This document shows positions 35,705-45,587 of a stretch of 64,000 bases of DNA, piece after piece. The DNA comes from Lachnoanaerobaculum umeaense. Its GTDB lineage: Bacteria; Bacillota; Clostridia; Lachnospirales; Lachnospiraceae. Both the position numbers and the translations under genes were made by a program. The notes beneath the pieces are model-generated. The model was not told the DNA's origin, did not search any database, and saw nothing but the letters and a program-made list of their open reading frames with translations. Each line of letters opens with the position of its first letter. The first letter of the stretch is position 1. The DNA lies in NCBI RefSeq assembly GCF_003589745.1, contig NZ_CP032364.1:2666001-2730000 (forward strand). Reading direction: 5' to 3'.

Positions 35705-37369
35705 TTATGCATTATCAAGTAATAATACAACAGCCTCATATGGCTTTAATATACTATTCTCCCTAATATCCCTCTCATAATTAGATATCAAAACCTTAGC
35801 TTTTTCATAGCCTGAGAAGTCAAACTTTTGCTCTGTCTTACTGAAATTACATACTGTTAAAAGTTTCTTACCATCCAGACTTCTGGTATAGGCAAAAATA
35901 TTATCATCTTCCGGAATTAAGAGTTCGTATTTTCCATACACTATGATCTCATTTTCTTTTCTGAGTCTTATAAGTTTCTTATAATAGTGGAATACAGAAT
36001 CTTCTCTCTTTAACTGGTCTGCCACATTGATCTTTTTATAATTAGGATTAATAGCAATCCAAGGTGTGCCGGTAGTAAATCCTGCATTCTCGCTTGCATC
36101 CCACTGCATAGGTGTTCTTGCATTGTCCCTGCTCTTATGTGCGATCTTAGGGAACATGTCCTCTTTAGTAAAGAGTCCGCTTTCAACAAGCTCTCTGTAA
36201 GCATTGATAGACTCAAGATCTCTAAAATCATCTACAGAGTTAAATACCGTATTTGTCATTCCCAGCTCTTCACCCTGATATACATAAGGTGTACCCTGCA
36301 TCATATGTAAACAGGTGGCTATACATTTTGCAGAAAGCTCTCTAAATTCATCACTCTCATCACCAAGTCTTGATACAATTCTAGGCTGGTCATGGTTACA
36401 AAAATACAGACTGTTCCATGCTACGCCGTCAAGACCCTTCTGCCATTTGCTCAAATTCTCCTTTAAAGGAACTAGTGGCATCGGCTTTGTAGACCATTTG
36501 AACTTTTCACCGCTGTCAAGATCTGTATGCTCAAACTGGAATACCATATTAAGTTCATTACCCTCGCTGTTTGCATATTTTTTTGCCTCTTCAAGAGTAA
36601 CTCCTGCAGTCTCACCTACTGTCATAATATCAAACTTTGAAAGCACCTTTTCATTCATCTCTTTCAAATAATCATGTACCTTCGGACCATTTGCACATAT
36701 TCCCATATCACCATAAAGTCCAACTACCTTTGCATCCGGATAACCTTCAGGTTTTGAAATAAGGCTTATAACATCCATTCTGAAACCGTCAATTCCCTTT
36801 TCACACCACCTTGTCATCATATCAAAGACTTCTTTTCTTACTTTAGGATTTTCCCAGTTAAGATCAGGCTGCTTTACAGAGAAAAGGTGTAGATAATACA
36901 TATCCGTTTTTTCATCATACTTCCATGCCGGACCTGAGAATGCGGAGCCCCAGTTGGTAGGTTCCTTGCCGTCCTTGCCGTCCTTCCAGATATAGTAATC
37001 TCTCTTTTCATTATCCTTTGAGCTACGACTCTCCACAAACCATGGATGCTCATCTGAGGTATGATTGACTACCAGATCCATCACTATCTTGATTCCTCTC
37101 TCATGTGCAGCAGAGAGCATCTTATCAAAGTCTTCCATATTACCAAACTCAGTCATTATATCCTCATAATCACTAATATCATATCCATTGTCATCATTTG
37201 GAGATTTATATACCGGAGATAACCATATTACATCTATTCCCAATTCTTTAAGATAATCAAGCTTGCTTGTAATACCGTTCAGATCACCTATTCCATCACC
37301 ATTGCTATCGTAAAAGCTTCTTGGATATATTTGATATACTATCGCTTCCTTCCACCATGCTTTCTTCAT
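35705..37369 (-). CDS. malL: GH13 oligo-1,6-glucosidase type alpha-glucosidase
   Basis: This 554-aa cytoplasmic enzyme has nucleophile Asp199 (GFRMDVI), acid/base Glu253 (VGETAG) and Asp327 (CNHDQPR). The Val after the nucleophile is the residue associated with alpha-1,6 cleavage in this subfamily, in contrast to the Ala of the paralogue at 28.7 kb. The N-terminus AWWKEAIVYQIYPRSFYDSN is typical. It is first in the minus-strand maltodextrin cluster, divergent from the MsmK-type ATPase gene. Confidence 0.92.
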   Translation of the reverse strand: MKKAWWKEAIVYQIYPRSFYDSNGDGIGDLNGITSKLDYLKELGIDVIWLSPVYKSPNDDNGYDISDYEDIMTEFGNMEDFDKMLSAAHERGIKIVMDLVVNHTSDEHPWFVESRSSKDNEKRDYYIWKDGKDGKEPTNWGSAFSGPAWKYDEKTDMYYLHLFSVKQPDLNWENPKVRKEVFDMMTRWCEKGIDGFRMDVISLISKPEGYPDAKVVGLYGDMGICANGPKVHDYLKEMNEKVLSKFDIMTVGETAGVTLEEAKKYANSEGNELNMVFQFEHTDLDSGEKFKWSTKPMPLVPLKENLSKWQKGLDGVAWNSLYFCNHDQPRIVSRLGDESDEFRELSAKCIATCLHMMQGTPYVYQGEELGMTNTVFNSVDDFRDLESINAYRELVESGLFTKEDMFPKIAHKSRDNARTPMQWDASENAGFTTGTPWIAINPNYKKINVADQLKREDSVFHYYKKLIRLRKENEIIVYGKYELLIPEDDNIFAYTRSLDGKKLLTVCNFSKTEQKFDFSGYEKAKVLISNYERDIRENSILKPYEAVVLLLDNA

Positions 37370-37400
37370 ATTTCACCTCGCGATTCATTTTATTTTGCTT

Positions 37401-37429
37401 AGCATACCACAATGAATTCCCCATGTAAA
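37401..37429 (-). promoter_or_regulatory. Promoter of the malL-led cluster
   Basis: On the minus strand the -35 is TTTACA (37429-37424), the spacer is 17 nt, and the -10 is TATGCT (37406-37401). Confidence 0.6.
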
Positions 37430-37438
37430 TCTCAACTT

Positions 37439-37457
37439 TTTCGTTACTTTGACGAAA
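37439..37457. promoter_or_regulatory. Possible operator between malL and msmK promoters
   Basis: The inverted repeat TTTCGT-N7-ACGAAA lies upstream of both divergent promoters, centred about 54 bases from one predicted start site and 75 from the other. This is a plausible position for an activator. The protein that binds it is unknown. Confidence 0.45.
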
Positions 37458-37487
37458 GATGGCTCACTTTTTTGGTGAAGAGTACGA

Positions 37488-37516
37488 TTGAATCCCTATG
37501 ATTTATTTTATATACT
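37488..37516 (+). promoter_or_regulatory. msmK-type gene promoter
   Basis: TTGAAT (37488-37493), a 17-nt spacer and TATACT (37511-37516), followed by AGGAGG just before the ATG at 37553. Confidence 0.7.
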
Positions 37517-37552
37517 TAAGGCATAAATTTTCATATTTATTTAGGAGGCAAT

Positions 37553-38665
37553 ATGGCTAGTTTATCATTAAAGAATATTCAAAAAGTTTATCCAAACGGC
37601 TTTAAAGCTGTTCAGGATTTCAATCTTGAAATCGCAGACAAAGAGTTCATCATCTTTGTAGGACCTTCAGGTTGTGGTAAGTCTACAACACTTCGTATGA
37701 TTGCAGGTCTTGAGGATATCTCAGGAGGTACACTTGAAATCGACGGTAAGGTAATGAATGATGTTGAGCCTAAGGACAGAGATATCGCCATGGTTTTCCA
37801 GAACTATGCTCTTTATCCACATATGTCAGTATATGACAATATGGCATTCGGTCTTAAGCTTCGTAAGAGACCAAAAGATGAGATAGATAAGCTTGTTCGT
37901 GAGGCTGCAAAAATACTTGACCTTGAGAAGCTTCTTGACAGAAAGCCAAAAGCTCTTTCAGGTGGACAAAGACAGAGAGTTGCAATGGGTCGTGCTATCG
38001 TTCGTAATCCTAAGGTATTCCTTATGGATGAGCCGCTTTCAAACCTTGATGCAAAGCTTAGAGTACAGATGCGTATCGAGATCTCAAAGCTTCATCAAAG
38101 ACTTGGTGCTACTATTATCTACGTTACTCATGACCAGACAGAGGCTATGACACTTGGTACCAGAATCGTTGTTATGAAGGATGGTATAGTACAGCAGGTT
38201 GACTCTCCTGAGAACCTTTACAATGCACCTCGCAATCTCTTCGTTGCAGGATTTATCGGTTCACCACAGATGAACTTTATGGATGCGGTTGTTGAAAACA
38301 AGGGTGAAGATGTATATCTTAAGGTAGGAAAACATGCTCTTAAACTTCCTGTTACAAAGGCGCATAAGTTCAAAGATGGTGCTTATAATGGCAAGACTGT
38401 TGTTCTTGGTATTCGTCCTGAGGATATGCATGATTCAGAGCTCTTTATCAACAGCTCTCCTGACAGCGTTATCGAGTCTGATATCAAAGTTTATGAGCTT
38501 CTTGGTGCAGAGGTATTCTTATACTTTGATGTAGAAGGATTCCAAATGACAGCTAGAGTAAATCCTAGAACAAATCTTAGAACAGGTGACCATGCCAAGT
38601 TTGCACTTGATATGGAGAAAGTTCATATCTTTGATAAGGAAACAGAGCTTACAATTACAAACTAA
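37553..38665 (+). CDS. msmK: Sugar ABC transporter ATPase, MsmK/UgpC type
   Basis: This 370-aa ATPase of carbohydrate importers has Walker A GPSGCGKSTTLRM near residue 38, Q-loop MVFQNYALYPHM, signature LSGGQRQRVAMGRAI, Walker B VFLMDEPLSNLD and switch His YVTHDQTEAM. The C-terminal TOBE/regulatory domain starts near residue 235. It is encoded alone, away from any permease. Known MsmK proteins energise several sugar transporters, so it most likely serves the maltose-type system here and others elsewhere. Codon use is more biased than in its neighbours, suggesting high expression. Confidence 0.93.
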   Translation: MASLSLKNIQKVYPNGFKAVQDFNLEIADKEFIIFVGPSGCGKSTTLRMIAGLEDISGGTLEIDGKVMNDVEPKDRDIAMVFQNYALYPHMSVYDNMAFGLKLRKRPKDEIDKLVREAAKILDLEKLLDRKPKALSGGQRQRVAMGRAIVRNPKVFLMDEPLSNLDAKLRVQMRIEISKLHQRLGATIIYVTHDQTEAMTLGTRIVVMKDGIVQQVDSPENLYNAPRNLFVAGFIGSPQMNFMDAVVENKGEDVYLKVGKHALKLPVTKAHKFKDGAYNGKTVVLGIRPEDMHDSELFINSSPDSVIESDIKVYELLGAEVFLYFDVEGFQMTARVNPRTNLRTGDHAKFALDMEKVHIFDKETELTITN

Positions 38666-38670
38666 TCTTA

Positions 38671-38700
38671 TAAGGGGGTATTTTTACCCCTTTATTTTTT
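38671..38700 (+). terminator. msmK-type gene terminator
   Basis: AAGGGGGTA (38672-38680) pairs with TACCCCTTT (38685-38693), then TATTTTTT. Confidence 0.85.
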
Positions 38701-38721
38701 ATATTCGATAGCAAAATACTT

Positions 38722-38750
38722 TTGACCACCACATCATTTAAAGCTATAAT
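38722..38750 (+). promoter_or_regulatory. Promoter of the PucR-type regulator, leaderless spacing
   Basis: TTGACC (38722-38727), a 17-nt spacer and TATAAT (38745-38750). Only six bases separate the -10 from the ATG at 38757, so transcription should start at the start codon. Confidence 0.75.
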
Positions 38751-38756
38751 ATATTT

Positions 38757-39611
38757 ATGAGTAATGATATTAAAAATGAATTAAAAAAAATATACAAGCT
38801 TACCGGTATAAAACTAAGTGTTGAAAATGAAGATGAAATAGATATCTCAAGTTTGAAGAAGCTCTCCGCCGCATATAAGGAAAAATACTCTAACTCAAAT
38901 CTTCTTTTTAATATACTTAGCGGTGTTTATCCATATAAGGAGCAGGCAAATGCTATAAAAGCTTTGGGCATAAAGCCAAATACCAAAATGCGGCTTTATC
39001 TTATATATATACCTGCCAATCTTGATGAAAACATCACAAAGATAATAACTTCCCTCTATCCCGGGAAAAATTCAGAGTATCTTTGTATGACTGATTCTAC
39101 ACATATTTGCTTTCTATATTTAGGAGAGGATAATATAGCACATCCTCTACTAGATGTTATAGAAACCGAAGGGATGACAGGAGCCTATATTGCCTACAGC
39201 GATATATTTACAGATGCCACCTCTTTGTCACAGGAATATTATGAACTTAACCAAGCATTGACAATAAGCCAGATCTTTTACTCAGACAAAAAGATAATAA
39301 CTCCCACTGATTTAGGTGCGGGTGAGCTTATCTATAATATTCCAAGACATGTATGTGAAAATTTTTTAAAAAATAATATGTGTGAAGCCATAGATGATGA
39401 GAGTATGCAACTTGTAAATATCTTTCTTCGTCACAATCTAAGTATTGCAGAGACTTCCAGATATATGCATATGCATAGAAATACCTTGGTCTATAGAATA
39501 GAGCAAATCGAGAAAAAATATGGTGTTGATATAAAAACCTTTGAGGGGGCCAGTTTATTCAATATAGCCATACTTATTACAAATTTTTTGAAGGTGAAAA
39601 ATAATGAATGA
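38757..39611 (+). CDS. PucR-type transcriptional regulator
   Basis: This 284-aa protein has a C-terminal helix-turn-helix of the PucR/CdaR kind (LRHNLSIAETSRYMHMHRNTLVYRIEQIEKKYG, residues about 225-258). An N-terminal region of roughly 200 residues probably senses a signal. No ribosome-binding site precedes the ATG, and the promoter places the transcript start at the ATG itself. Its place after the msmK-type gene makes regulation of sugar transport a reasonable guess. It overlaps the next gene by 8 bases. Confidence 0.8.
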   Translation: MSNDIKNELKKIYKLTGIKLSVENEDEIDISSLKKLSAAYKEKYSNSNLLFNILSGVYPYKEQANAIKALGIKPNTKMRLYLIYIPANLDENITKIITSLYPGKNSEYLCMTDSTHICFLYLGEDNIAHPLLDVIETEGMTGAYIAYSDIFTDATSLSQEYYELNQALTISQIFYSDKKIITPTDLGAGELIYNIPRHVCENFLKNNMCEAIDDESMQLVNIFLRHNLSIAETSRYMHMHRNTLVYRIEQIEKKYGVDIKTFEGASLFNIAILITNFLKVKNNE

Positions 39612-40092
39612 TACTTTTTATGAATTACTTGTAAAGAAAAACAAACCTGATACAACTGCACTTATACTTTCCGCAATAAATATCATTGCCATAGTATTTT
39701 TATTTATACTCTCACTTTCCTTTCAGCCTGCAATAATACTTGCTGTAGGACTTGGCCTTGTTTTTTATTATTTCGTATATCCAAAAATATCTGTGGAGTA
39801 TGAGTATTCTTTATTGAATTCAGATTTGACTGTTGATGCTATATATAACAAGACAAAAAGAAAAAATATCCTTACCATGGATATAAAGACTTTAGAAGCA
39901 GCTTTTCCTACTTCATCTCCTAAGATGAATAGCCGGAGAAATGGTAAGCAAATAGACTGTTCTACATCAGATATGCAATCTTCTTATTGCCTTATCTTCC
40001 CAAACAGTGGTGAGAATATTCTACTGTTTATCACTCCTGATGATCATCTGCTTGATATGCTAAAGCGTGTAGCTCCAAGAGCTTTTATGTAA
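39604..40092 (+). CDS. Small membrane protein of unknown function
   Basis: This 162-aa protein has two adjacent hydrophobic helices (residues 19-38 and 41-60) followed by a soluble domain of about 100 residues rich in beta-strand (VEYEYSLLNSDLTVDAIYNK). It resembles an uncharacterised clostridial family (perhaps DUF6106), but I cannot name a function. It is translationally coupled to the regulator by an 8-base overlap and has a ribosome-binding site (AAGGTGA) inside that gene. A strong terminator follows. Confidence 0.7.
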   Translation: MNDTFYELLVKKNKPDTTALILSAINIIAIVFLFILSLSFQPAIILAVGLGLVFYYFVYPKISVEYEYSLLNSDLTVDAIYNKTKRKNILTMDIKTLEAAFPTSSPKMNSRRNGKQIDCSTSDMQSSYCLIFPNSGENILLFITPDDHLLDMLKRVAPRAFM

Positions 40093-40138
40093 AAACAGGG
40101 GGTATGTGACTCATTTTGAATCGCATACTCCCTGTTTT
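40092..40138. terminator. Bidirectional terminator
   Basis: AAAACAGGG(g)GTATG (from 40092) pairs with CATACtCCCTGTTTT (to 40138). A-runs and T-runs on both sides let it serve both the plus-strand gene and the convergent MATE gene. Confidence 0.85.
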
Positions 40139-40182
40139 AAGTTTATTTCTAACTGCTATTTTTTCTCTTCACAGCCATATCT

Positions 40183-41541
40183 TTATAAATTTGCTACTTT
40201 CTTTTCATATATTTTTTTCATAAGAAAGATATCAAAGAATGCACATCCAAGTTCTGCCAGAGGTATTGCAAACCACACTGCTTCCAATCCAAATACTTTC
40301 GTTAGTACAAATGCAAATGGAAGTATCAGTATCAGCTGTCTTAAAAAAGAAGCATAAAGTGCATACATACCGTTTCCAAGAGATTGAAAAGTTGCAATAG
40401 CTATTACATCAAATGCAGCCAAAATAAAGCAAAGGCTGCAGATCTTGAGTGCCGGTATACCAAGTCTTAACATCTCTTCATTCGGACTGAAGAGTAACAT
40501 AAGCTCTTTTGGAAAAATCCAAAAAACCGCTGTTCCAATCACCATTATAAAAACCGAAGTTAAAAATGAATATTTAATAGCTTTCATTATTCTTTTTTTA
40601 TTCTTTGCACCATAATTATAAGCCACTATCGGCGTCATACCGTTGTTCAATCCAAAAATAGGCATGAATACAAAGCTTTGAAGCTTATAGTATATTCCAA
40701 GTACATTTACAGCCATGTCTGAATACCTTACAAGTATCTTATTAAGTCCAAGTATCATAAGTGTTGACATAGACTGCATAGCTATGGACGGCACACCCAC
40801 TCTGTATATCTCCTTAATAATTGCAAGATCAGGTTTAAATATATGCTTACCAAAGCTTATATTAACCTCCTCATTGTATTTTACATTAAAAATAAAGGAT
40901 AATGTCATTGCTACAATCTGTCCGGAAACCGTAGCTATAGCAGCACCTGCTATGCCTAGTTTAGGTGCTCCCAAAAGTCCAAAAATTAATATAGGATCTA
41001 AAATAATATTTATAATTGCTCCCACACCCTGAGTAATCATATTATAAATGGTCTTACCTGTGGACTGTAAGATCCTCTCAAAAGTTACCTCAAGTATCAA
41101 ACCAAATGAGAATATCGTTACAATAGATAGATATGAATATCCAAGCTTTCTTATGCTCTCATTACTTGTCTGTGAATCAAAGAAAAGCTTTGTGGCCACA
41201 CTTCCAAATATTGCAAAGCCTATTGAAGCCAAAACTCCAAGAAGTATAGCACTATCTGCAGTCTTCTTTGCCTTTTCCTTATTTCCCTCTCCTAGCGTTC
41301 TTGAAAGCAATGCATTTATACCCACACCGGTACCTACAGATACCGCTATCATAAATATCTGTATAGGATATGCCAGCGAAACTGCCGCCAGTGCATCAGA
41401 ACTATATCTTGCTACAAATATACTGTCTACTATATTATATAGTGACTGTACCAAAAATGAAATCACCATAGGTGTACTCATAGAAAAAAGAAGCTTACCT
41501 ACCGGCATCACTCCCATTCGATTTTCTTTTTTCTCTATCAT
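40183..41541 (-). CDS. MATE family multidrug/cation efflux transporter
   Basis: This membrane protein of about 452 aa has twelve predicted helices in two six-helix halves. The family N-terminus is PVGKLLFSMSTPMVISFLVQSLYNIVDSIFVARYSSDALAAVSLAYP (key part LYNIVDSIFVARY). It exports drugs or metabolites using an ion gradient; the substrate is unknown. Two tandem ATGs exist at 41544 and 41541, and the second has the better distance from AGGAG. Confidence 0.92.
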   Translation of the reverse strand: MIEKKENRMGVMPVGKLLFSMSTPMVISFLVQSLYNIVDSIFVARYSSDALAAVSLAYPIQIFMIAVSVGTGVGINALLSRTLGEGNKEKAKKTADSAILLGVLASIGFAIFGSVATKLFFDSQTSNESIRKLGYSYLSIVTIFSFGLILEVTFERILQSTGKTIYNMITQGVGAIINIILDPILIFGLLGAPKLGIAGAAIATVSGQIVAMTLSFIFNVKYNEEVNISFGKHIFKPDLAIIKEIYRVGVPSIAMQSMSTLMILGLNKILVRYSDMAVNVLGIYYKLQSFVFMPIFGLNNGMTPIVAYNYGAKNKKRIMKAIKYSFLTSVFIMVIGTAVFWIFPKELMLLFSPNEEMLRLGIPALKICSLCFILAAFDVIAIATFQSLGNGMYALYASFLRQLILILPFAFVLTKVFGLEAVWFAIPLAELGCAFFDIFLMKKIYEKKVANL

Positions 41542-41701
41542 CATATCTCCTAAAAATACAAGTATCTCTATATTTTACAACTTTTACAAACTTTTTTCTA
41601 TTTAAAAACGCTTTACAGTTCGCTTTATACCTCTATTTCTGACTTTTATTTTACAGTACATAGTCTATATATGAACATAATATGAATATTTCTTCTAAAA
41701 G

Positions 41702-41730
41702 TTGATAAATAGCTTGCTAAGTGCTAAAAT
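41702..41730 (+). promoter_or_regulatory. Probable secA promoter
   Basis: TTGATA (41702-41707), a 17-nt spacer and TAAAAT (41725-41730), about 80 bases ahead of the secA start. Confidence 0.55.
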
Positions 41731-41809
41731 ATCTTGATTAGTAGACACTTTTGCAATAATCTATAGTTGATATGTTGTTATAGTCTAATTTTTTTTTGGA
41801 GAAACCATA

Positions 41810-44386
41810 ATGAATTTTATTGAAAAGATATTTGGTACACATAGTGAAAGAGAGCTTAAAATAATAGAACCTACTATTCAAAAAATATTGAGCTTACAGA
41901 GTACTATGCAAGCCATGAGTGATGAGGAATTAAAAGAACTTACACCAAAGTTCAGACAAAGACTGGCGGATGGAGAAACCTTGGATGATATTCTTCCTGA
42001 AGCATTTGCCGCTGTTAGAGAAGCTTCCAGAAGAGTTACCGGTATGGAGCACTTCAAAGTACAGCTTATTGGTGGTATGGTCCTCCATCAGGGTCGTATC
42101 GCAGAGATGAGAACAGGTGAAGGTAAAACTCTTGTTTCAACCTGTCCTGCATATTTGAATGCACTTGCAGGCAAGGGTGTACTTGTTGTAACCGTTAATG
42201 ACTATCTTGCAGAGCGTGACTCTAAATGGATGGGTGATATTCATAGATTTTTAGGGTTGAGCGTAGGCTGTGTTCTAAACTCTATGAACTCTGAGCAAAG
42301 ACAGGAACAATATGCCTGCGACATTACCTATGTCACCAACAATGAGTTGGGATTTGACTATCTACGTGATAATATGGCAATATACAAAAAAGATCAGGTT
42401 TTAAGAGAACTTGATTTTGCCATCATTGATGAGGTGGACTCCATCCTTATAGATGAGGCTAGAACTCCTCTTATTATTTCCGGTCAGTCTGGTAAGTCTA
42501 CAAAGCTTTATGAGATTTGTGATATGCTGGCAAAGCAGCTTGAAAGAGGTGAGGCAAGTGCTGAATTTACAAAGATGGGTGCACTTATGGGTGATGAAAT
42601 CGAAGAGACCGGAGATTTTATCGTCAATGAAAAGGATAAGGTTGTAAACCTTACAGAAGAAGGTATTCATAAAGTAGAAAAATACTTTAATATAGAAAAC
42701 CTTGCAGACCCTGAAAATCTTGAAATACAGCATTGTATTATCCTCGCTCTTAGAGCCAATAATCTTATGTTCAGAGATAAGGACTATGTAGTAAAAGATG
42801 ATGAAGTACTTATCGTAGATGAGTTCACAGGTCGTATAATGCCCGGAAGAAGATATTCTGATGGATTACATCAGGCTATAGAGGCTAAGGAACATGTAAA
42901 TGTACAAAGAGAATCAAAGACTCTGGCTACAATCACATTCCAGAACTTCTTTAACAAATTTGTAAAGAAAGCAGGTATGACCGGTACCGCTCTAACCGAA
43001 GAAAAGGAGTTTAGAAATACCTATGGTATGGATGTTATCGCAATTCCAACCAATAGGCCTATTGAAAGAAAAGATCAGGATGATGTTGTTTATAAGAGTA
43101 AGAAAGAAAAATTCAAAGCTGTTGTAGAAGAGATCAAAGAAACTAATGCCAAGGGACAGCCTGTGCTTGTAGGTACTATTACTATTGAAACCTCAGAAAT
43201 GCTTTCAAAGATGCTGAAAAAAGAAGGCATAAACCATACAGTACTTAATGCAAAATTCCATGAAAAAGAGGCTGAAATCGTAGCAAATGCCGGTTTGCAT
43301 GGTGCTGTTACTATTGCCACAAATATGGCCGGCCGTGGTACTGATATTAAGCTTGACGAAGAAGCACTCAAGGCAGGTGGTCTTAAGGTAATTGGTACTG
43401 AAAGGCATGAGAGTAGACGTATTGATAATCAGTTAAGAGGTCGTTCAGGTCGTCAAGGTGATCCTGGTGAGTCAAGATTCTATATCTCACTTGAAGACGA
43501 TTTAATGAGACTCTTCGCATCAGAAAGACTTATAAAGATTTTTAATGCCTTGGGTGTTCCTGAAAACGAGCCTATAGAGCATGGTATGCTTACCAGAGCT
43601 GTAGAGAAAGCTCAGATGAAAATCGAGAGCAATAACTATGGTATAAGAGAAAACCTCTTAAAGTATGACGAGGTAAATAACGAACAAAGAGAAGTTATCT
43701 ACGAAGAAAGAAATAAGGTACTGGAAGGCGACAATATGCGTGACACTATCCTTCGTATGATAAATGATATCATTGAGCGTTCTGTAAATATGGCTATCTC
43801 TGACGAAATACCTGCAAGTGAATGGAATTTTGTAGAGCTCAATGAACTTATCCTTTCTACAATACCACTCTCACCTCTTTCTTATTCTCCTGAAATGGAC
43901 AATATGAAAAAGGATGAACTTATTCAGAAACTTAAAAAAGAGGCTGTTGAGCTTTATGAGGCAAAGGAAGCTGAATTCCCGGATGCAGAAAAAATTCGTG
44001 AACTTGAGCGTATTATCCTTCTAAAGACTATTGACAATAAGTGGATGAACCATATTGATGATATGGAGCAGTTGCGTCAAGGTATAGGATTGCAGGCACT
44101 GGGTCAAAGAGATCCGCTTGTAGAATACAAAATGGCTGCTTATGATATGTTTGATGAAATGACAAGAGGTATATCTGAGGATACTGTGCGTATTCTGTAT
44201 CATCTTAAGGTGGAGCAGAAAGTTGAGAGAGAGCCTGTAGCCAAGGTTACCGGAACTAATAAGGATGACAGTACTGTAAAGAAGCCTGTGCGTATTGAAG
44301 CAAAGATTTATCCAAATGATCCATGTCCATGTGGAAGTGGAAAAAAGTATAAACAATGCCATGGCAGAAAGGGAATGACATTATAA
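41810..44386 (+). CDS. secA: Preprotein translocase ATPase SecA
   Basis: This 858-aa motor drives unfolded preproteins through SecYEG. It has Walker A MRTGEGKT near residue 100, DEAD-like Walker [10 protein letters not shown] near 208, NMAGRGTDI near 505 and the [12 protein letters not shown] helicase motif near 543. The C-terminal zinc-binding tail is [17 protein letters not shown]. Length and all motifs are normal. It has GGAG before the start, and the next gene follows after 15 bases without a terminator. Confidence 0.97.
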   Translation: MNFIEKIFGTHSERELKIIEPTIQKILSLQSTMQAMSDEELKELTPKFRQRLADGETLDDILPEAFAAVREASRRVTGMEHFKVQLIGGMVLHQGRIAEMRTGEGKTLVSTCPAYLNALAGKGVLVVTVNDYLAERDSKWMGDIHRFLGLSVGCVLNSMNSEQRQEQYACDITYVTNNELGFDYLRDNMAIYKKDQVLRELDFAIIDEVDSILIDEARTPLIISGQSGKSTKLYEICDMLAKQLERGEASAEFTKMGALMGDEIEETGDFIVNEKDKVVNLTEEGIHKVEKYFNIENLADPENLEIQHCIILALRANNLMFRDKDYVVKDDEVLIVDEFTGRIMPGRRYSDGLHQAIEAKEHVNVQRESKTLATITFQNFFNKFVKKAGMTGTALTEEKEFRNTYGMDVIAIPTNRPIERKDQDDVVYKSKKEKFKAVVEEIKETNAKGQPVLVGTITIETSEMLSKMLKKEGINHTVLNAKFHEKEAEIVANAGLHGAVTIATNMAGRGTDIKLDEEALKAGGLKVIGTERHESRRIDNQLRGRSGRQGDPGESRFYISLEDDLMRLFASERLIKIFNALGVPENEPIEHGMLTRAVEKAQMKIESNNYGIRENLLKYDEVNNEQREVIYEERNKVLEGDNMRDTILRMINDIIERSVNMAISDEIPASEWNFVELNELILSTIPLSPLSYSPEMDNMKKDELIQKLKKEAVELYEAKEAEFPDAEKIRELERIILLKTIDNKWMNHIDDMEQLRQGIGLQALGQRDPLVEYKMAAYDMFDEMTRGISEDTVRILYHLKVEQKVEREPVAKVTGTNKDDSTVKKPVRIEAKIYPNDPCPCGSGKKYKQCHGRKGMTL

Positions 44387-44401
44387 ATTTACGGAGAGAT
44401 T

Positions 44402-45445
44402 ATGAGTATTAAAAATAATAAAGCATCTTTTATAGGATCAATATTTATAGGTGTAGTATTGATTGTAGCAGGTCTGATATATGGCTATATGCATTCAAAA
44501 TTGTTCCTTACATTTAATTCCGCTGAAAAAATGTATAAGGATGAATATTACTACATTTCAGACAATAAAGAGGTATACGCTTTAAGTATATATGATATAT
44601 CAAGTACCGGTATTACCTCTGATGATGGAAAAATTGAACTTTACCAGATAATTGGAGGCAATGGTAGTCTTTATTATATGACTGCAAATCCAAACAATTC
44701 AAAGATCAAATCTTTGATTGACCTCTATGATAAATATACAAGTGAAGAGCATGGTGAAGACGACCTTCCACCTGTAAACTATTTGATGGTGGAATTGATT
44801 TCTGATGACAGCTACAATTTAGATATTATTAAAGATTTAGCTGATTCGTTTGATCCGGACTATACCTATAGAAATGATGGTTCTCTTCATGATGACTTCT
44901 ATCTTAAAAATACATCTCTTGCAGGCTCCATCGCCTTTCATATAGCTATCACTTTAGTTATTATGGCGATTGGTATAGGCATTATTATCGTTGCACTTAC
45001 CAGAAAGTCTAAGAATCAGGATACATATGAGAGGCTTTGTGAGCTGGATGAGAGACTTAGAGGTAACATAGGTGAACTTGAAAATATAGCCGACTATGTG
45101 GATAAATCTCTTGGTGCTTTTGTGTATAAAGATCATCTTATACTTAATACCAAGTTCGGATTTGATATGTTTAATTTAAAAAATCTGGTTTGGATTTATC
45201 ACAATATTACAAAGCATAAGATGTATGTAGTTATCACTGTAAGTGTAGATTTTGCATTGCAGATAAATCTATATGAGGATGGCAGAATTCGTGAACAAAG
45301 AGTTATGCTTACAAATGATAAAAAGGCAGAGGATGCTATCGGTTCACTTCTCACCTATATAGGTATGAATTATCCAAATTCGATTATTGGATTCACACCT
45401 GAGGCAAAAGAAGCATATCGTGAGTTTAAACTCACACATAAATAA
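44402..45445 (+). CDS. Membrane protein of unknown function downstream of secA
   Basis: This 347-aa protein has membrane segments at residues 12-30 and 177-200, an extracytoplasmic domain of about 140 residues between them and a C-terminal cytoplasmic domain of about 145 residues. I do not recognise a characterised family. It probably shares the secA transcript, being 15 bases downstream with its own ribosome-binding site (CGGAGAG) and followed by a terminator. No function can be given. Confidence 0.7.
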   Translation: MSIKNNKASFIGSIFIGVVLIVAGLIYGYMHSKLFLTFNSAEKMYKDEYYYISDNKEVYALSIYDISSTGITSDDGKIELYQIIGGNGSLYYMTANPNNSKIKSLIDLYDKYTSEEHGEDDLPPVNYLMVELISDDSYNLDIIKDLADSFDPDYTYRNDGSLHDDFYLKNTSLAGSIAFHIAITLVIMAIGIGIIIVALTRKSKNQDTYERLCELDERLRGNIGELENIADYVDKSLGAFVYKDHLILNTKFGFDMFNLKNLVWIYHNITKHKMYVVITVSVDFALQINLYEDGRIREQRVMLTNDKKAEDAIGSLLTYIGMNYPNSIIGFTPEAKEAYREFKLTHK

Positions 45446-45460
45446 TATAATTTAACCGGT

Positions 45461-45504
45461 CTTAAAATCATAAGTAAATATTATGATTTTAAGGCTGTTT
45501 TTTT
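45461..45504 (+). terminator. Terminator after the secA operon
   Basis: CTTAAAATCATAA (45461-45473) pairs with TTATGATTTTAAG (45481-45493), followed by a T-run to 45504. Confidence 0.85.
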
Positions 45505-45531
45505 GTCATAAATAAGATTTTTTGATATAAT
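45503..45531 (+). promoter_or_regulatory. mutS2 promoter
   Basis: TTGTCA (45503-45508), a 17-nt spacer and TATAAT (45526-45531). The -35 begins in the T-tract of the preceding terminator. Confidence 0.7.
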
Positions 45532-45587
45532 ATTTCTGAAATCAGGAAAATGTTTTTTCAGCTGATTTGAAAGTTTAAGGATAGATT

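Noticed and set aside
41048..41605. 185-codon plus-strand frame inside the MATE gene
   Set aside because: It is antisense to a clear transporter gene; its composition mirrors the complementary hydrophobic codons.
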